Below, one piece after another: positions 51,286-60,258 of a stretch of 64,000 nucleotides of DNA. Below the pieces are notes generated by a model that was given only the letters and a program-made list of their open reading frames with translations, was not told where the DNA came from and searched no databases. Both the position numbers and the translations under genes were made by a program. Source of the DNA: Candidatus Neomicrothrix sp. UBA814. Its GTDB lineage: Bacteria > Actinomycetota > Acidimicrobiia > Acidimicrobiales > Poriferisodalaceae. Positions within the stretch are counted from its first letter, which is position 1, and every line of letters begins with the position of its first letter. Location of the stretch: the NCBI GenBank assembly GCA_002296525.1, contig DBIA01000017.1, positions 372,001 to 436,000 on the forward strand, written 5' to 3'.

Positions 51286-52680
51286 ATGGATACGACTCCC
51301 CATGAGACGAAATCCCCAAATCCCGGAGATAGACCAATAGTGAGCTACTCAATAGTCGAACTCAACCAAAAATATTCTGAAGGAACTCTCAACCCGACTG
51401 CAGCGGTTACTAGCTGTCTTGAAGCCATCGAAGCTTTGGATCCAACTATTGGAGCTTGGCAAGCCGTCTACAAAGAAGAAGCTCAAGAAGCGGCAGCGAT
51501 CGCTAGCGCGGAATTCGAAGCGGGTAGACGTAAGGGACCTTTTCATGGCATTCCCTTCGCTTTGAAGGACATCGTCGAAGTTGAAGGCAAGCTCACTGCG
51601 GCCGGTTGCGCCGAATGGAGCGAACGCCGGTCAAAGGTCACCGCAGAAATTGCCCAACGTCTCATAGCAGCAGGAGGAATTCTGATCGGCAAAACGAAGA
51701 CGGTTGAATTTGCTTTCGGTGGATGGGGCACCAACCAGAGGATGGGGACGCCACACAATCCTTGGGACCCAAAAGTTGCTCGTACCCCAGGAGGGTCATC
51801 GAGTGGATCTGGTGCAGCGGTAGCTTCCGGGATGATTCCATGCGCTATCGGAACCGACACCGGTGGGTCCGTGCGTTTACCAGCGGCGTTTTGTGGAATT
51901 GTCGGTCTTAAAACAACAGAGGGCCTGCTGCCTACAAATGGCATCGTTCCCTTATCTCACACACTCGACACCCCTGGTCCGATGGCACGAACGGTAACCG
52001 ACGTGGCTCTGATGTTTGAAGCACTGTGTTCGGAGTCTGAGAATTTGGACCTCTCAGTAGAAATTGCGGGCATGCGCATTGGCTCGTTGTCCGACGAGGA
52101 GCGCATCGGCATAGAGGCCGCACAGCTTGACGCCTACGACCGTTCTCTCGATCAATTAGCGGACTTAGGGGCCGAAATTATTCAGTTCCGGCCAGCGAAA
52201 CCTTTTGAAGAAATGAAAGAAGCAGCCGGGGTAATTGTTACTGCCGAAGGTTACTTTCATCATGGCCCGCTGATGGATGACCCAGAGTCGTTGGTTGATG
52301 AGAATGTACGGCCACGTTTCCAAGCAGGTGCCGACATTTCTTCTGCGCAATATGTAGGGGCGTTACTACAGCGTGACAGTGATCGAGAAGTCTTCTCACT
52401 GGCGATGCAGGGCATTGACGCCCTAGTGACACCTACCACTCCAATGCTGCCCCAACGCTTGACTGAAACCGATGAGTTGCTGACCCCCGCGCGGTTCACT
52501 CGGGCTATAAATTATCTGTCGATGTGCGGGACGTCGGTGCCTTCTGGGGTTTCGAACGAAGGACTTCCTACGTCACTCCAAATAGCGTGCGTTGGCGGTA
52601 ACGAAGCCATTTGTTTGCGGATCTCGGCCGCCTACGAACGAGCGAGGGGAGCCTTACCGGCACCCCCATTGTTTGCATAG
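51286..52680 (+). CDS. Amidase (amidase signature family)
   Basis: About 464 residues. The Ser-cisSer-Lys triad is visible: Lys in FALKDIVEVEG, the Gly/Ser-rich stretch GGSSSGSGAAVASG, and the nucleophile region TDTGGSVRLPAAF. Related to GatA, but no gatB or gatC is near, so a catabolic amidase is likely. The start is uncertain: ATG at 51286, or a GTG at 51340 with GGAG upstream giving the usual MSYSIVELNQ opening. Followed by a cupin gene after 32 bp. Confidence 0.9.
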   Translation: MDTTPHETKSPNPGDRPIVSYSIVELNQKYSEGTLNPTAAVTSCLEAIEALDPTIGAWQAVYKEEAQEAAAIASAEFEAGRRKGPFHGIPFALKDIVEVEGKLTAAGCAEWSERRSKVTAEIAQRLIAAGGILIGKTKTVEFAFGGWGTNQRMGTPHNPWDPKVARTPGGSSSGSGAAVASGMIPCAIGTDTGGSVRLPAAFCGIVGLKTTEGLLPTNGIVPLSHTLDTPGPMARTVTDVALMFEALCSESENLDLSVEIAGMRIGSLSDEERIGIEAAQLDAYDRSLDQLADLGAEIIQFRPAKPFEEMKEAAGVIVTAEGYFHHGPLMDDPESLVDENVRPRFQAGADISSAQYVGALLQRDSDREVFSLAMQGIDALVTPTTPMLPQRLTETDELLTPARFTRAINYLSMCGTSVPSGVSNEGLPTSLQIACVGGNEAICLRISAAYERARGALPAPPLFA

Positions 52681-52712
52681 GGATCAGGCCTTACCACTGA
52701 AGGGAACATGAA

Positions 52713-53084
52713 ATGAATGTTGTTTGGATGCGAAGTGAAAATGGAAAGACCGTTATTGAGGATCTTGAAATTCCCTCGAGTAAGGAAGTCCGAGGATTTG
52801 AAACGCCCATCGTCCCGGTTGCAGGGGTGATTTTTAGAACCCAGCAACCGCAAGTCGATATGGGATTTCATAACGCCCCCCGACGCCAAATAGTCGTTCC
52901 ACTACAAGGCGAAGTAGAAGTTGAGACGGGGGACGGGGATACTCGTTTGATTCGTCCCGGTATGGCATTGTTAGCAGATGACCTGCAGGGCCAGGGACAC
53001 AAATCTAGGTTTCGACCTAACGACGCAACGACGCTGTTTTTGCTGTTACCAGATGACGTAGATCCATCCCAATGGAGGATTTAG
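52713..53084 (+). CDS. Cupin-domain protein
   Basis: 123 residues with one small beta-barrel: HNAPRRQIVVPLQGEVEVETGDG and LIRPGMALLADDLQGQGH match cupin motifs 1 and 2, although the first histidine pair is reduced. AAGGGAA precedes the ATG. It sits in the same direction after the amidase and ends 7 bp from the convergent AlaX-like gene. Binding or enzymatic role unknown. Confidence 0.8.
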   Translation: MNVVWMRSENGKTVIEDLEIPSSKEVRGFETPIVPVAGVIFRTQQPQVDMGFHNAPRRQIVVPLQGEVEVETGDGDTRLIRPGMALLADDLQGQGHKSRFRPNDATTLFLLLPDDVDPSQWRI

Positions 53085-53091
53085 GAGGCCG

Positions 53092-53805
53092 TTAGTCATC
53101 GTGGAGGACAAATCTCACACGTTTGAAACCTTTTCCCTTTGATTCTGTTTTCGTGATCTCAATGCGTCCAACCTCACCGGTTGAAGCTACATGAGTGCCG
53201 CCGTCAGCTTGTTTGTCGAGTCCCACGATGTCCACTACACGAATTTCTTCGACTGCCTCAGGTATCAGGTTGACCTTTGTGCGAATTAAGTCTCTATCGA
53301 GAACTGCTTCTGAACGAGGCAGAAAGGAAACAGCTACGGGCCGATTGGCTGCGACTTCTTCGTTACATAACTCTTGTATTTGTTCTGCGAACCCAGGTGG
53401 AAATTCGTCTAACTCGAAGTCCATTCGACCCGACAACGTATCCATATTTCCGCCGGTTACGACTCGCTGCCAGCGTTGCCACATGACGCCACAGAGAATG
53501 TGCATCGCTGTATGGGTTCGCATCAGTTGATGACGACGCTCATCATCGACAATCCCCGTAACTTCAGAACCAACGTTTGGGATTTCGCCCTGTATTTGAT
53601 GCCACACCCGGCCTTCAACGGTGCGAACATCTACGACTAAGGCCTCGGTGTTGTTCCACCTGAGTATCCCCGTGTCGTGGGGTTGCCCACCGCCTGTGAC
53701 ATAAAAGGCGGTTTTGTCTAACTCAACCAAGTCGTCGTTGACTGCCTGAACAGTCGAGTCGAAAATTCGGAGATCAGCGTCAGCTAGATACAACTTCTCG
53801 GTCAT
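53092..53805 (-). CDS. AlaX-like alanyl-tRNA editing-domain protein
   Basis: 237 residues. Resembles the free-standing editing domain of alanyl-tRNA synthetase that removes wrongly attached Ser or Gly from tRNA(Ala). AFYVTGGGQPHDTG, RTHTAMHIL (His98-x3-His102 metal pair) and QADGGTHVAS (residues 199-208; His205) are seen. The usual Cys of the C-G-G-T-H motif is Asp201 here, so metal coordination or activity may differ. It starts 7 bp after the crotonase gene (53813-54589) and is probably co-transcribed with it. Confidence 0.82.
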   Translation of the reverse strand: MTEKLYLADADLRIFDSTVQAVNDDLVELDKTAFYVTGGGQPHDTGILRWNNTEALVVDVRTVEGRVWHQIQGEIPNVGSEVTGIVDDERRHQLMRTHTAMHILCGVMWQRWQRVVTGGNMDTLSGRMDFELDEFPPGFAEQIQELCNEEVAANRPVAVSFLPRSEAVLDRDLIRTKVNLIPEAVEEIRVVDIVGLDKQADGGTHVASTGEVGRIEITKTESKGKGFKRVRFVLHDD

Positions 53806-53812
53806 GAATCAC

Positions 53813-54589
53813 TCACCGGCCCTTCCATTGTGGCTCCCGCTTCTCAGCAAACGCGCGAGTACCTTCCGAACTGTCTTCGGTGCTAGCGAGCAAATGAAAC
53901 AAGTGTTGCTCTAAACGAAGACCGTCCTGTAGCGGCATGCTCATTCCTTGGACCGCAGCCTGTTTGATAGCGCGGACTGCAAGGGGACCCGCTTTCAGAA
54001 GTTTTTCAGCCATCGCTTTAGCAGTCGGTAACAGATCTTCGAACGGCACCACTTTGTTGACGAGGCCCAGTCGGTAAGCCTCATCTGCATCGATTCTTTC
54101 TCCGCTATACAACATCCACAAGGCATGCCCGAGCGGAATCGTGCGCGGAAGGCGTTGTGTTCCTCCACCGCCGGGGAGCAAACCGAGGAGAACCTCCCCA
54201 AGACCAAACTGAGCGTTGTTTGAAGCGATTCGGATATCGCAACTCAGTGCCTGTTCCAGACCACCTCCATTGCAGTGACCATTAACAGCGGCAATGACCG
54301 GCTTCCAGATTTCGAGACCGCGCATAAGGTCGCCTCTCCCGGCGGCAGCAAAATTATTCGCGGGCTCGGGAACTGAATTGAAGTTCTGTTTAATGTCGCT
54401 ACCAGCGCAGAAAGCTTTATCCCCCGCGCCGGTCAAAATCGCTACCCAGGCCTCATCGTTGTGAGCAAAATCTTCCCACACCTCAGCTAGACGGTCGTAC
54501 GTCGCTTGGTCACAGGCGTTATACGCCTCGGGACGGTTGATCGTCACATAAGCGATGCGGTCCTCGATTTCGTAAATCACGCTTTCCAT
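53813..54589 (-). CDS. Enoyl-CoA hydratase/isomerase family protein
   Basis: 258 residues, a CaiD/EchA-like crotonase. LTGAGDKAFCAGSDIKQ and NGHCNGGGLEQALSCD make the oxyanion hole; GEVLLGLLPGGGGTQRLPR keeps the first catalytic Glu (GEVLLG), while the second position seems to be Trp in GHALWMLYSG. Ends with AFAEKREPQWKGR. GGAGGGA before the ATG is a good ribosome site. Substrate unknown. Confidence 0.9.
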   Translation of the reverse strand: MESVIYEIEDRIAYVTINRPEAYNACDQATYDRLAEVWEDFAHNDEAWVAILTGAGDKAFCAGSDIKQNFNSVPEPANNFAAAGRGDLMRGLEIWKPVIAAVNGHCNGGGLEQALSCDIRIASNNAQFGLGEVLLGLLPGGGGTQRLPRTIPLGHALWMLYSGERIDADEAYRLGLVNKVVPFEDLLPTAKAMAEKLLKAGPLAVRAIKQAAVQGMSMPLQDGLRLEQHLFHLLASTEDSSEGTRAFAEKREPQWKGR

Positions 54590-54735
54590 CGAATCCCTCC
54601 TTCAATGAGTCGATATCTTTGCAGCACCTGGTGGTGGTTGTCTCATAAAGACAGTGAAATGAGGTCGGAGAACGACACAGACACAGCGTAACTCTGAGCG
54701 AAATGGGTTCTGGGTTGCGTTGGTGGGTCTAACCC

Positions 54736-54741
54736 TAGGAT
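54736..54741 (+). promoter_or_regulatory. Predicted -10 box of the ROK kinase gene
   Basis: TAGGAT lies 9 nt before the GTG at 54751. No Shine-Dalgarno stands between, so the transcript could start close to the GTG. Confidence 0.35.
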
Positions 54742-54750
54742 CCTGTTCAG

Positions 54751-55731
54751 GTGAACACGCGACCTTCTACTTCACCTGCGTTCATTGGAATTGACATAGG
54801 AGGTACGAAGACGTTCGGCGTAACGGTGAATGAGAACGGCGATTTGCTCGATGAGCGTCGAGTGCCTACCCCGAAAGGAGCAGCCGAACTGATCGCAACC
54901 GCGTCATCGATCTACTTCCAGCTGAGTGAAAACGTCGTCCAAATGTCACCCGACCGTTTCGAAGTACAAAGTCTAGGAATTGGTATCGCAGGTCTTGTCG
55001 ATATTGATGGTCAGTTGCGGCGGGCCCCCAACCTCGTTGAGGTTGACGGTCTCGATATGGGACCGATACTGGAAACGAAACTCGGAGTACCTGTCTGTAT
55101 AGACAATGATGTCAACTGTGCCGCTTTAGCTGAACTATCAGATGGTGTCGCAGCCTCGGTGAAGAATTCGTTGCTAGTGACGTTGGGCACGGGTATCGGA
55201 GGAGCCTTGATAGTGGATGGAGGCATCCATAGAGGTGCCTTCGGAATGGCAGGAGAGCCTGGCCATATGACCGTCAACCCCCACGGCTTTTTATGTGCTT
55301 GCGGCAAGCACGGTTGCTGGGAAGCTTACGCATCCGCAGCTGGCCTCAAAAACTTGGCGATTGAGAGAGCGCAACATGGGCAACTGCAAGAGATAAATGA
55401 CAAAGTCCAAGGAGACCTCAACAAGATTTCCAGTAAGGACGTCACACAAGCAGCACGACGAGGTGACACCCAATCTCTTGAGGTCATAGACGACTTCAGC
55501 TACTGGATTGCACTCGGCCTCACAAATTGTGCAGCGTTGCTCGACCCCGAGCTCATTATTATCGGGGGAGGACTAGTTGAAGAATGGGATCTGTTGGGAG
55601 ACAGAATCCGCGCTTCATTCGACGAGTTGCTCCTCGCATCAACTCAGCGCAACCGAATTCCGATCAAGCCAGCGGAGAACGGCGAAGCCGCTGGAGCAAT
55701 AGGAGCGAGTCTGTTGGGAAGACAAAGATGA
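54751..55731 (+). CDS. ROK-family sugar kinase (glucokinase-like)
   Basis: 326 residues. N-terminal ATP-binding FIGIDIGGTKTFGV, NDVNCAALAEL (catalytic Asp in D-N-D), GTGIGGALIVDGG, AGEPGHMTV and the zinc site CACGKHGCWEAYAS (C-x-C-G-x2-G-C-x-E) are all present, as in ROK glucokinases. Likely phosphorylates glucose or a related sugar with ATP; polyphosphate use cannot be judged. Start is GTG; the stop overlaps the thioesterase start (ATGA). Confidence 0.9.
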   Translation: MNTRPSTSPAFIGIDIGGTKTFGVTVNENGDLLDERRVPTPKGAAELIATASSIYFQLSENVVQMSPDRFEVQSLGIGIAGLVDIDGQLRRAPNLVEVDGLDMGPILETKLGVPVCIDNDVNCAALAELSDGVAASVKNSLLVTLGTGIGGALIVDGGIHRGAFGMAGEPGHMTVNPHGFLCACGKHGCWEAYASAAGLKNLAIERAQHGQLQEINDKVQGDLNKISSKDVTQAARRGDTQSLEVIDDFSYWIALGLTNCAALLDPELIIIGGGLVEEWDLLGDRIRASFDELLLASTQRNRIPIKPAENGEAAGAIGASLLGRQR

Positions 55732-56189
55732 CTGACGACAAACTTAAAAAGTTACTGGAGTGGCGAGAAAATGTTCCCGAAGGACGGTTGCTAAATCCCG
55801 GGCTGCCGCCCTTCGACCTCCTCAACGCCTCGGAGTGGTCAGTAATAGACGAGTCGCCAGGGCAGCTTGAGCTGATGTGCGAACTACCCGACGTTGCCCT
55901 CAACCCCGCAGGGCAGCTGTTTGGTGGTTTCACAGCTGCATATGTTGATATTGCGTCGCTCTATGCAGCACAAAGCGATGTAGAAGGCACTCCCGGTTTC
56001 CAGTCCACCATCAACATGCGACTGGATTATTTCGAAGCGATTACTCAAAGCCCGTTTCGTGTCACTAGCGAAGTGATCCACCGGCGCGGGGAAACGCGGC
56101 TCGTCGCGTGCCACATGTACCAAGGCGACCTGTTAGCGGTCTACGGGCTAACGACCATGAAACATCAACCACTAGAAAAAGTATTTTGA
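55728..56189 (+). CDS. PaaI-type hotdog-fold thioesterase
   Basis: 153 residues from the ATG at 55728, chosen because it overlaps the kinase stop (ATGA); an upstream GTG at 55584 would lie deep inside the kinase gene. NPAGQLFGGFTAAYVDIASL is the hotdog-helix motif (usual HGG reduced to FGG), followed by MRLDYFEAI and RVTSEVIHRRGETRLV. Probably hydrolyses an acyl-CoA thioester. Confidence 0.85.
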   Translation: MTDDKLKKLLEWRENVPEGRLLNPGLPPFDLLNASEWSVIDESPGQLELMCELPDVALNPAGQLFGGFTAAYVDIASLYAAQSDVEGTPGFQSTINMRLDYFEAITQSPFRVTSEVIHRRGETRLVACHMYQGDLLAVYGLTTMKHQPLEKVF

Positions 56190-56280
56190 TCACTTTTCCT
56201 TCAAACTCTGGAATTGCAACCCCTCTATGCTCTGGCACCCTTGCCGTATTGGTCGAAGCAGATAGTTCCACACCCAAAGA

Positions 56281-56286
56281 TAAGGT
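56281..56286 (+). promoter_or_regulatory. Predicted -10 box of the lipoprotein gene (leaderless type)
   Basis: TAAGGT lies 6 nt before the ATG at 56293, with no Shine-Dalgarno in between. Confidence 0.42.
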
Positions 56287-56292
56287 CATGGA

Positions 56293-56829
56293 ATGAAGAA
56301 GACTCTTGTAGGAATGCTTCTTCTGCTAATCACCGCAACATCTTCTTGTGCCGTGACTCAAGACCCCGAAACTGAAGTTAGCGACCCGCTAACTGGTCCT
56401 GCGACTAAGCAGCTTTCCCAACCCGCGACTTCAGCGCCAACCCAGAAGACACCCGAATTGGAGCGTCTGGAAGACATTTGGGATATGGCCGCGGCGCGAC
56501 CGGGTGCGGATATTGGTCAGGTCTTTCAATTGTTCCGGCTCAAGCAATCAATCGGACCCAGAAACCTGGCGTGCTATGACGAGACCTCAGGCGACGTATG
56601 CGAAAAGATCGTAGAAGCTATCAATATCGTAGGTCTGGCCGAAGACCAAGTGACCTTGCTGCTCGACTCATTGGAGCTTCCGTACAGAGTGGTTGAGCGA
56701 GACTGTGAACTCCTTATGGTCACGCAAGAATTTATTGCGGGCAGAGTGAACCTAGCCGTGGCAAACGGCATCGTTATGGGATGGGCATCCGAGGGCGGAA
56801 GAAACTTCGAAGAAAGTGACAGCTGCTAA
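56293..56829 (+). CDS. Predicted lipoprotein of unknown function
   Basis: 178 residues. N-terminus MKKTLVGMLLLLITATSSC is a lipoprotein-type signal; the lipobox TSSC (Cys19) deviates from the usual L-x-x-C at -3. After a Pro/Thr/Gln-rich linker (about 20-55) a folded part follows with four cysteines (ACYDE, DVCEK, DCELL and near the C-terminus), which could pair. I do not recognise the family. Flanked by a thioesterase and a convergent DUF427 gene 21 bp away. Confidence 0.75.
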   Translation: MKKTLVGMLLLLITATSSCAVTQDPETEVSDPLTGPATKQLSQPATSAPTQKTPELERLEDIWDMAAARPGADIGQVFQLFRLKQSIGPRNLACYDETSGDVCEKIVEAINIVGLAEDQVTLLLDSLELPYRVVERDCELLMVTQEFIAGRVNLAVANGIVMGWASEGGRNFEESDSC

Positions 56830-56850
56830 CCGGCGTCAATGCCGCTGTTC

Positions 56851-57195
56851 TCAGTCCTCTATTTCTAGCGTGACTCGCTCATCGTAAAAGCTCAACAGCC
56901 CGGCGATCGGAGACATTTCAGCTAGCGGCTCTTCGTAGCTCCACACCACGTCGTCCAAAGTCTCTCCGTTTGAGTTAATGCCCCAATAACGCGCATCGCC
57001 TTTATGTGGGCAGTGAGTGACACTTGCGCTAGCGACGAGGAACTTCATTGCTACATCTTCCCGTGGGAAATAATGGCGCGAAGGAAGGTTTCCTTCGGTT
57101 AGAAGTTGGGTGTTCCGTGAATCTGCTATCACGGTTTCTCCAACTCGGACCCGCACGCGAGCGGTTGAGGGTTGAATCGAAATATGGCTTGTCAC
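56851..57195 (-). CDS. DUF427 family protein
   Basis: 114 residues from a GTG. VRVRVGETVIADSRNTQLL, RHYFPREDV, HCPHKGDARYWGI and VVWSYEEPLAEM are the conserved blocks of the DUF427 fold, a small beta-rich domain of unknown function common in actinobacteria. TATCAT is 6 nt upstream of the GTG. Confidence 0.9.
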   Translation of the reverse strand: MTSHISIQPSTARVRVRVGETVIADSRNTQLLTEGNLPSRHYFPREDVAMKFLVASASVTHCPHKGDARYWGINSNGETLDDVVWSYEEPLAEMSPIAGLLSFYDERVTLEIED

Positions 57196-57201
57196 GCATA
57201 C

Positions 57202-57207
57202 ATGATA
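57202..57207 (-). promoter_or_regulatory. Predicted -10 box of the DUF427 gene (leaderless type)
   Basis: TATCAT on the minus strand stands 6 nt before the GTG at 57195. Confidence 0.42.
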
Positions 57208-57376
57208 GGTCCACCAATATGTCGCACCTTGTCGCGGGAGTCGTCAGATGTGAGCAAAGCACCGGCTGCACGGCTCAATTGCGACAACCTCTACTTATTT
57301 GGGCCAGTAGCCCTAGTGCTGTGGAAATATGGGATGCCAACGGACCGTGCACCTATTTGAAATCCTGGAGTTTGTT

Positions 57377-58447
57377 ATGGACGAGGCAAAACTTGGAGCG
57401 CTCAGCAAGCGAATCATGGGTATCTACGAGGGTGCCCTTGTGTCGGGCATGGTTTATCTCGGAGATGAGATGGGCCTTTATAGAGCCATGCACGAACAAG
57501 GCCCAATCACTAGCGATCAGGTAGCTGCGCGAGCTGGTCTTCATGAACGTTTTGTGCGTGAGTGGCTCTCCCTTCAAGCAGCTGCAGGCCTAATCGAATA
57601 TCAGGGCGACGGACTATTTTTTTTGTCCCCAGAAGCTGGGTTGTTACTCGCAGAAGAAGAAGATCTTCGTTCGATGGCACGATGGTTCGATAATTTTCCT
57701 CAGCGCACAGCCTTACTTTCGGAAATCCCCCGCTCTTTTAAAACGGGTATCGGTATCTCATGGTCTGATGTAGAGAGGGGAGGGACTTCTGGAAGAGTTC
57801 AATGGATGGAGCGTTTACTGCGACCTTGGTACGAGCAAGTTCTTGTCCAAACGGTTTTGCCAGAACTCGACGGTCTAATCGAGTCGCTTAACGACGGATC
57901 TCGGGTTGCGGACGTGGGGTGTGGAAGCGGCGTCGCTGTAGTGACGATGGCCTCCGCATTCCCTAAATCGGAGTTTTATGGATGGGAGATAGCTCCACTA
58001 GCTCTAGATCGTTGCAGAGAGAACGCCATACAAGCAGGGGTCACAAACGCTGTATTCCACGATGTCCGTCAACAGCAACTTCCAGAAGATGGCAGTTTTG
58101 AATTTGTCACGACGTTCGATTGTGTGCACGACATGACATCCCCTGACGAGCTGGCCACGGCGATTTACAACTCCATGACCCCAGATGGACGCTGGCTCAT
58201 TGTTGACCCTACGAGCAAGGGAACGCTCGAAGAAAACATAGAGATGCCTCTCGCCGTGTTCGGTTACGCAGCCTCAGTCGCAGGCTGTCTTCAATCAGCA
58301 ATGAGTGAACCAAATGGCGCTGGACACGGCGTATTCGGTCTGCCGGCACCGGCAATGCAGGAACTGACCGAAAAGGCTGGATTCACCCGATTTCGCCAGC
58401 TCGACATCACACATGCGATGAATAGTTATTACGAAGTGCGACCATGA
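57377..58447 (+). CDS. SAM-dependent methyltransferase with N-terminal winged-helix domain
   Basis: 356 residues from the ATG at 57377, which has GGAG 8-11 nt upstream. Residues to about 95 form a winged helix (TSDQVAARAGLHERFVREWL), as in Rv2258c-type and O-methyltransferase dimerisation domains. The SAM domain has RVADVGCGSGVAVVTMA and a later TTFDCVHDMTSP. Methylates a small molecule; target unknown. Followed by the flavin monooxygenase after 122 bp, so a joint role in modifying a cyclic compound is possible. Confidence 0.88.
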   Translation: MDEAKLGALSKRIMGIYEGALVSGMVYLGDEMGLYRAMHEQGPITSDQVAARAGLHERFVREWLSLQAAAGLIEYQGDGLFFLSPEAGLLLAEEEDLRSMARWFDNFPQRTALLSEIPRSFKTGIGISWSDVERGGTSGRVQWMERLLRPWYEQVLVQTVLPELDGLIESLNDGSRVADVGCGSGVAVVTMASAFPKSEFYGWEIAPLALDRCRENAIQAGVTNAVFHDVRQQQLPEDGSFEFVTTFDCVHDMTSPDELATAIYNSMTPDGRWLIVDPTSKGTLEENIEMPLAVFGYAASVAGCLQSAMSEPNGAGHGVFGLPAPAMQELTEKAGFTRFRQLDITHAMNSYYEVRP

Positions 58448-58569
58448 GCTGATGCTTGCCATGGCCTCGGCGTCTTCGCTTGTCGAAATCGGCGCCGACC
58501 GCAACTACGTCGCTACCATTTACCTATCGGTTGCTGGCTATCGCCACGGAAATACCAGGAGAGTTAACG

Positions 58570-60228
58570 ATGAATAATCCAGTCGTTGCTGAACAGTCAG
58601 AACAAACCTCGGAGCCCGGTGTTCAAGGACCAGATTACGAAGTAGTAGTAATCGGGGCGGGCGTCGGTGGTATCTACCAGATCAAACGTCTCATTGACCT
58701 GGGAGTCAAGGCGACTGTTCTGGAAGGAGAAGACGACTTAGGTGGCACCTGGTACCGCAACCGATACCCAGGTGCAAGATTTGATTCAGAGAGCTTCACT
58801 TATGGGTACTCCTGGGACCAAGAAATTTTGGATGAATGGCACTGGACCGAAATGTTCTCGCCGCAGCCAGAGACCTTGAAGTACTTGAATTTTGTGGCAG
58901 AAAAGTTCGGTCTTCGTGAACATATGCAATTCAATTGCTACGTCGAAAAGATGGTGTTTGACGAAGGCGCCAACACTTGGACACTGTTCCTAAAAGACGG
59001 CCGCATATTGACGACGCACTTTGTCCTCACCGCAATAGGGCTTTTGTCGGTACCGACTCTTCCTCGCATCGATGGTGTTGATGACTACAAGGGGCAAGCG
59101 TTTCACACGTTCAATTGGCCTCATGAGCCAATCAATCTGACAGGACAGCGAGTAGCCGTTATTGGTACAGGAGCAACATCGATACAGCTCATACCGGAAG
59201 TAGCTAAAGAAGCGGCACATCTGACGGTGTTTCAACGGCGACCAAATTGGGCAGCGCCGTTAAATAACCGCGAAATTTCCGAAGAAGAAATGGCGGAAAT
59301 TCGATCACGCTATGACGAAATTTTTGCAACCTGCGCTCGGACACCAGGTGGATTTGAACACGAACCCGACAGACGCGGGTTTTACACGGTTTCGGAGGAG
59401 GAGCGTCGCGAACTATGGGACCGGCTTTACGATGGTCCTGGCTTTGGTATCTGGTTGCAGAACTTCGTTGAAATTTTCATGGACGAAAACGCCAATGCTG
59501 AATTTTCCGAATATATCGCCGAGCGTATTCGACAACGAGTAGATGACCCTGAGTTGGCTGAGAAGCTCATTCCCAAAGATCACGGATTCGGGATTCAACG
59601 TGTCCCACTCGAAACCGGATACTTCGAAACCTATAACCGTGACAATGTCACTTTTGTCGACGCTAGTGAAACCCCCATTGAGCGAATCACCGAATCTGGC
59701 ATCCAAACGAGTGATCAACACTATGAATTCGACATCATTGTTTATGCCACCGGCTTCGACGCATTTACCGGCGCTTTCGACAGGATCGACATTCGTGGAG
59801 TTAACGGCGAGTCCCTAAGAGATAAATGGGCGGATGGACCGGTTACCTACTTGGGGCTCCTCGTCGAGGGTTTCCCCAATTTGCTCATGATTTCGGGCCC
59901 TCAAACCGCATCTACCAACTTCCCTCGAGGAGCTGAACTTGCTGTGAACTGGGCGACTGAACTGTTGGAACACATGTGGAGCAGTGAACTCAGCCGGTTC
60001 GAAGCGACTCCGAGTGCGGAACAAGACTGGTTTGATCACGTCGTCAAAATGTACGAACCGTTTTTGTTGAAGACTGCGCAGAGTTGGATTACCGGCTATA
60101 ACTCGAACTTAGACGGCCATGAATACGGCAACACTCGCTACAACATATATAACGGAGGCGGGCCTAAATACGCGGACCGACTACGACAGGAAGCGCAGGA
60201 CGGATACCAGGGCCTCAACATCGATTAA
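58570..60228 (+). CDS. Flavin-containing monooxygenase, Baeyer-Villiger type
   Basis: 552 residues from the ATG at 58570 (AGGAG upstream). VVVIGAGVGGIYQIKRL binds FAD, EDDLGGTWYRNRYPGARFD is the class B segment, YKGQAFHTFNWP fits the BVMO fingerprint [FY]-x-G-x3-H-x3-W-[PD], and VAVIGTGATSIQL binds NADPH. Related to cyclohexanone and phenylacetone monooxygenases, so it probably inserts oxygen next to a ketone. Convergent with ssrA, ending 30 bp from the tmRNA 3' end. Confidence 0.92.
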   Translation: MNNPVVAEQSEQTSEPGVQGPDYEVVVIGAGVGGIYQIKRLIDLGVKATVLEGEDDLGGTWYRNRYPGARFDSESFTYGYSWDQEILDEWHWTEMFSPQPETLKYLNFVAEKFGLREHMQFNCYVEKMVFDEGANTWTLFLKDGRILTTHFVLTAIGLLSVPTLPRIDGVDDYKGQAFHTFNWPHEPINLTGQRVAVIGTGATSIQLIPEVAKEAAHLTVFQRRPNWAAPLNNREISEEEMAEIRSRYDEIFATCARTPGGFEHEPDRRGFYTVSEEERRELWDRLYDGPGFGIWLQNFVEIFMDENANAEFSEYIAERIRQRVDDPELAEKLIPKDHGFGIQRVPLETGYFETYNRDNVTFVDASETPIERITESGIQTSDQHYEFDIIVYATGFDAFTGAFDRIDIRGVNGESLRDKWADGPVTYLGLLVEGFPNLLMISGPQTASTNFPRGAELAVNWATELLEHMWSSELSRFEATPSAEQDWFDHVVKMYEPFLLKTAQSWITGYNSNLDGHEYGNTRYNIYNGGGPKYADRLRQEAQDGYQGLNID

Positions 60229-60258
60229 AGCGAAGCGCGACTAGACACTGGAAGCTTG

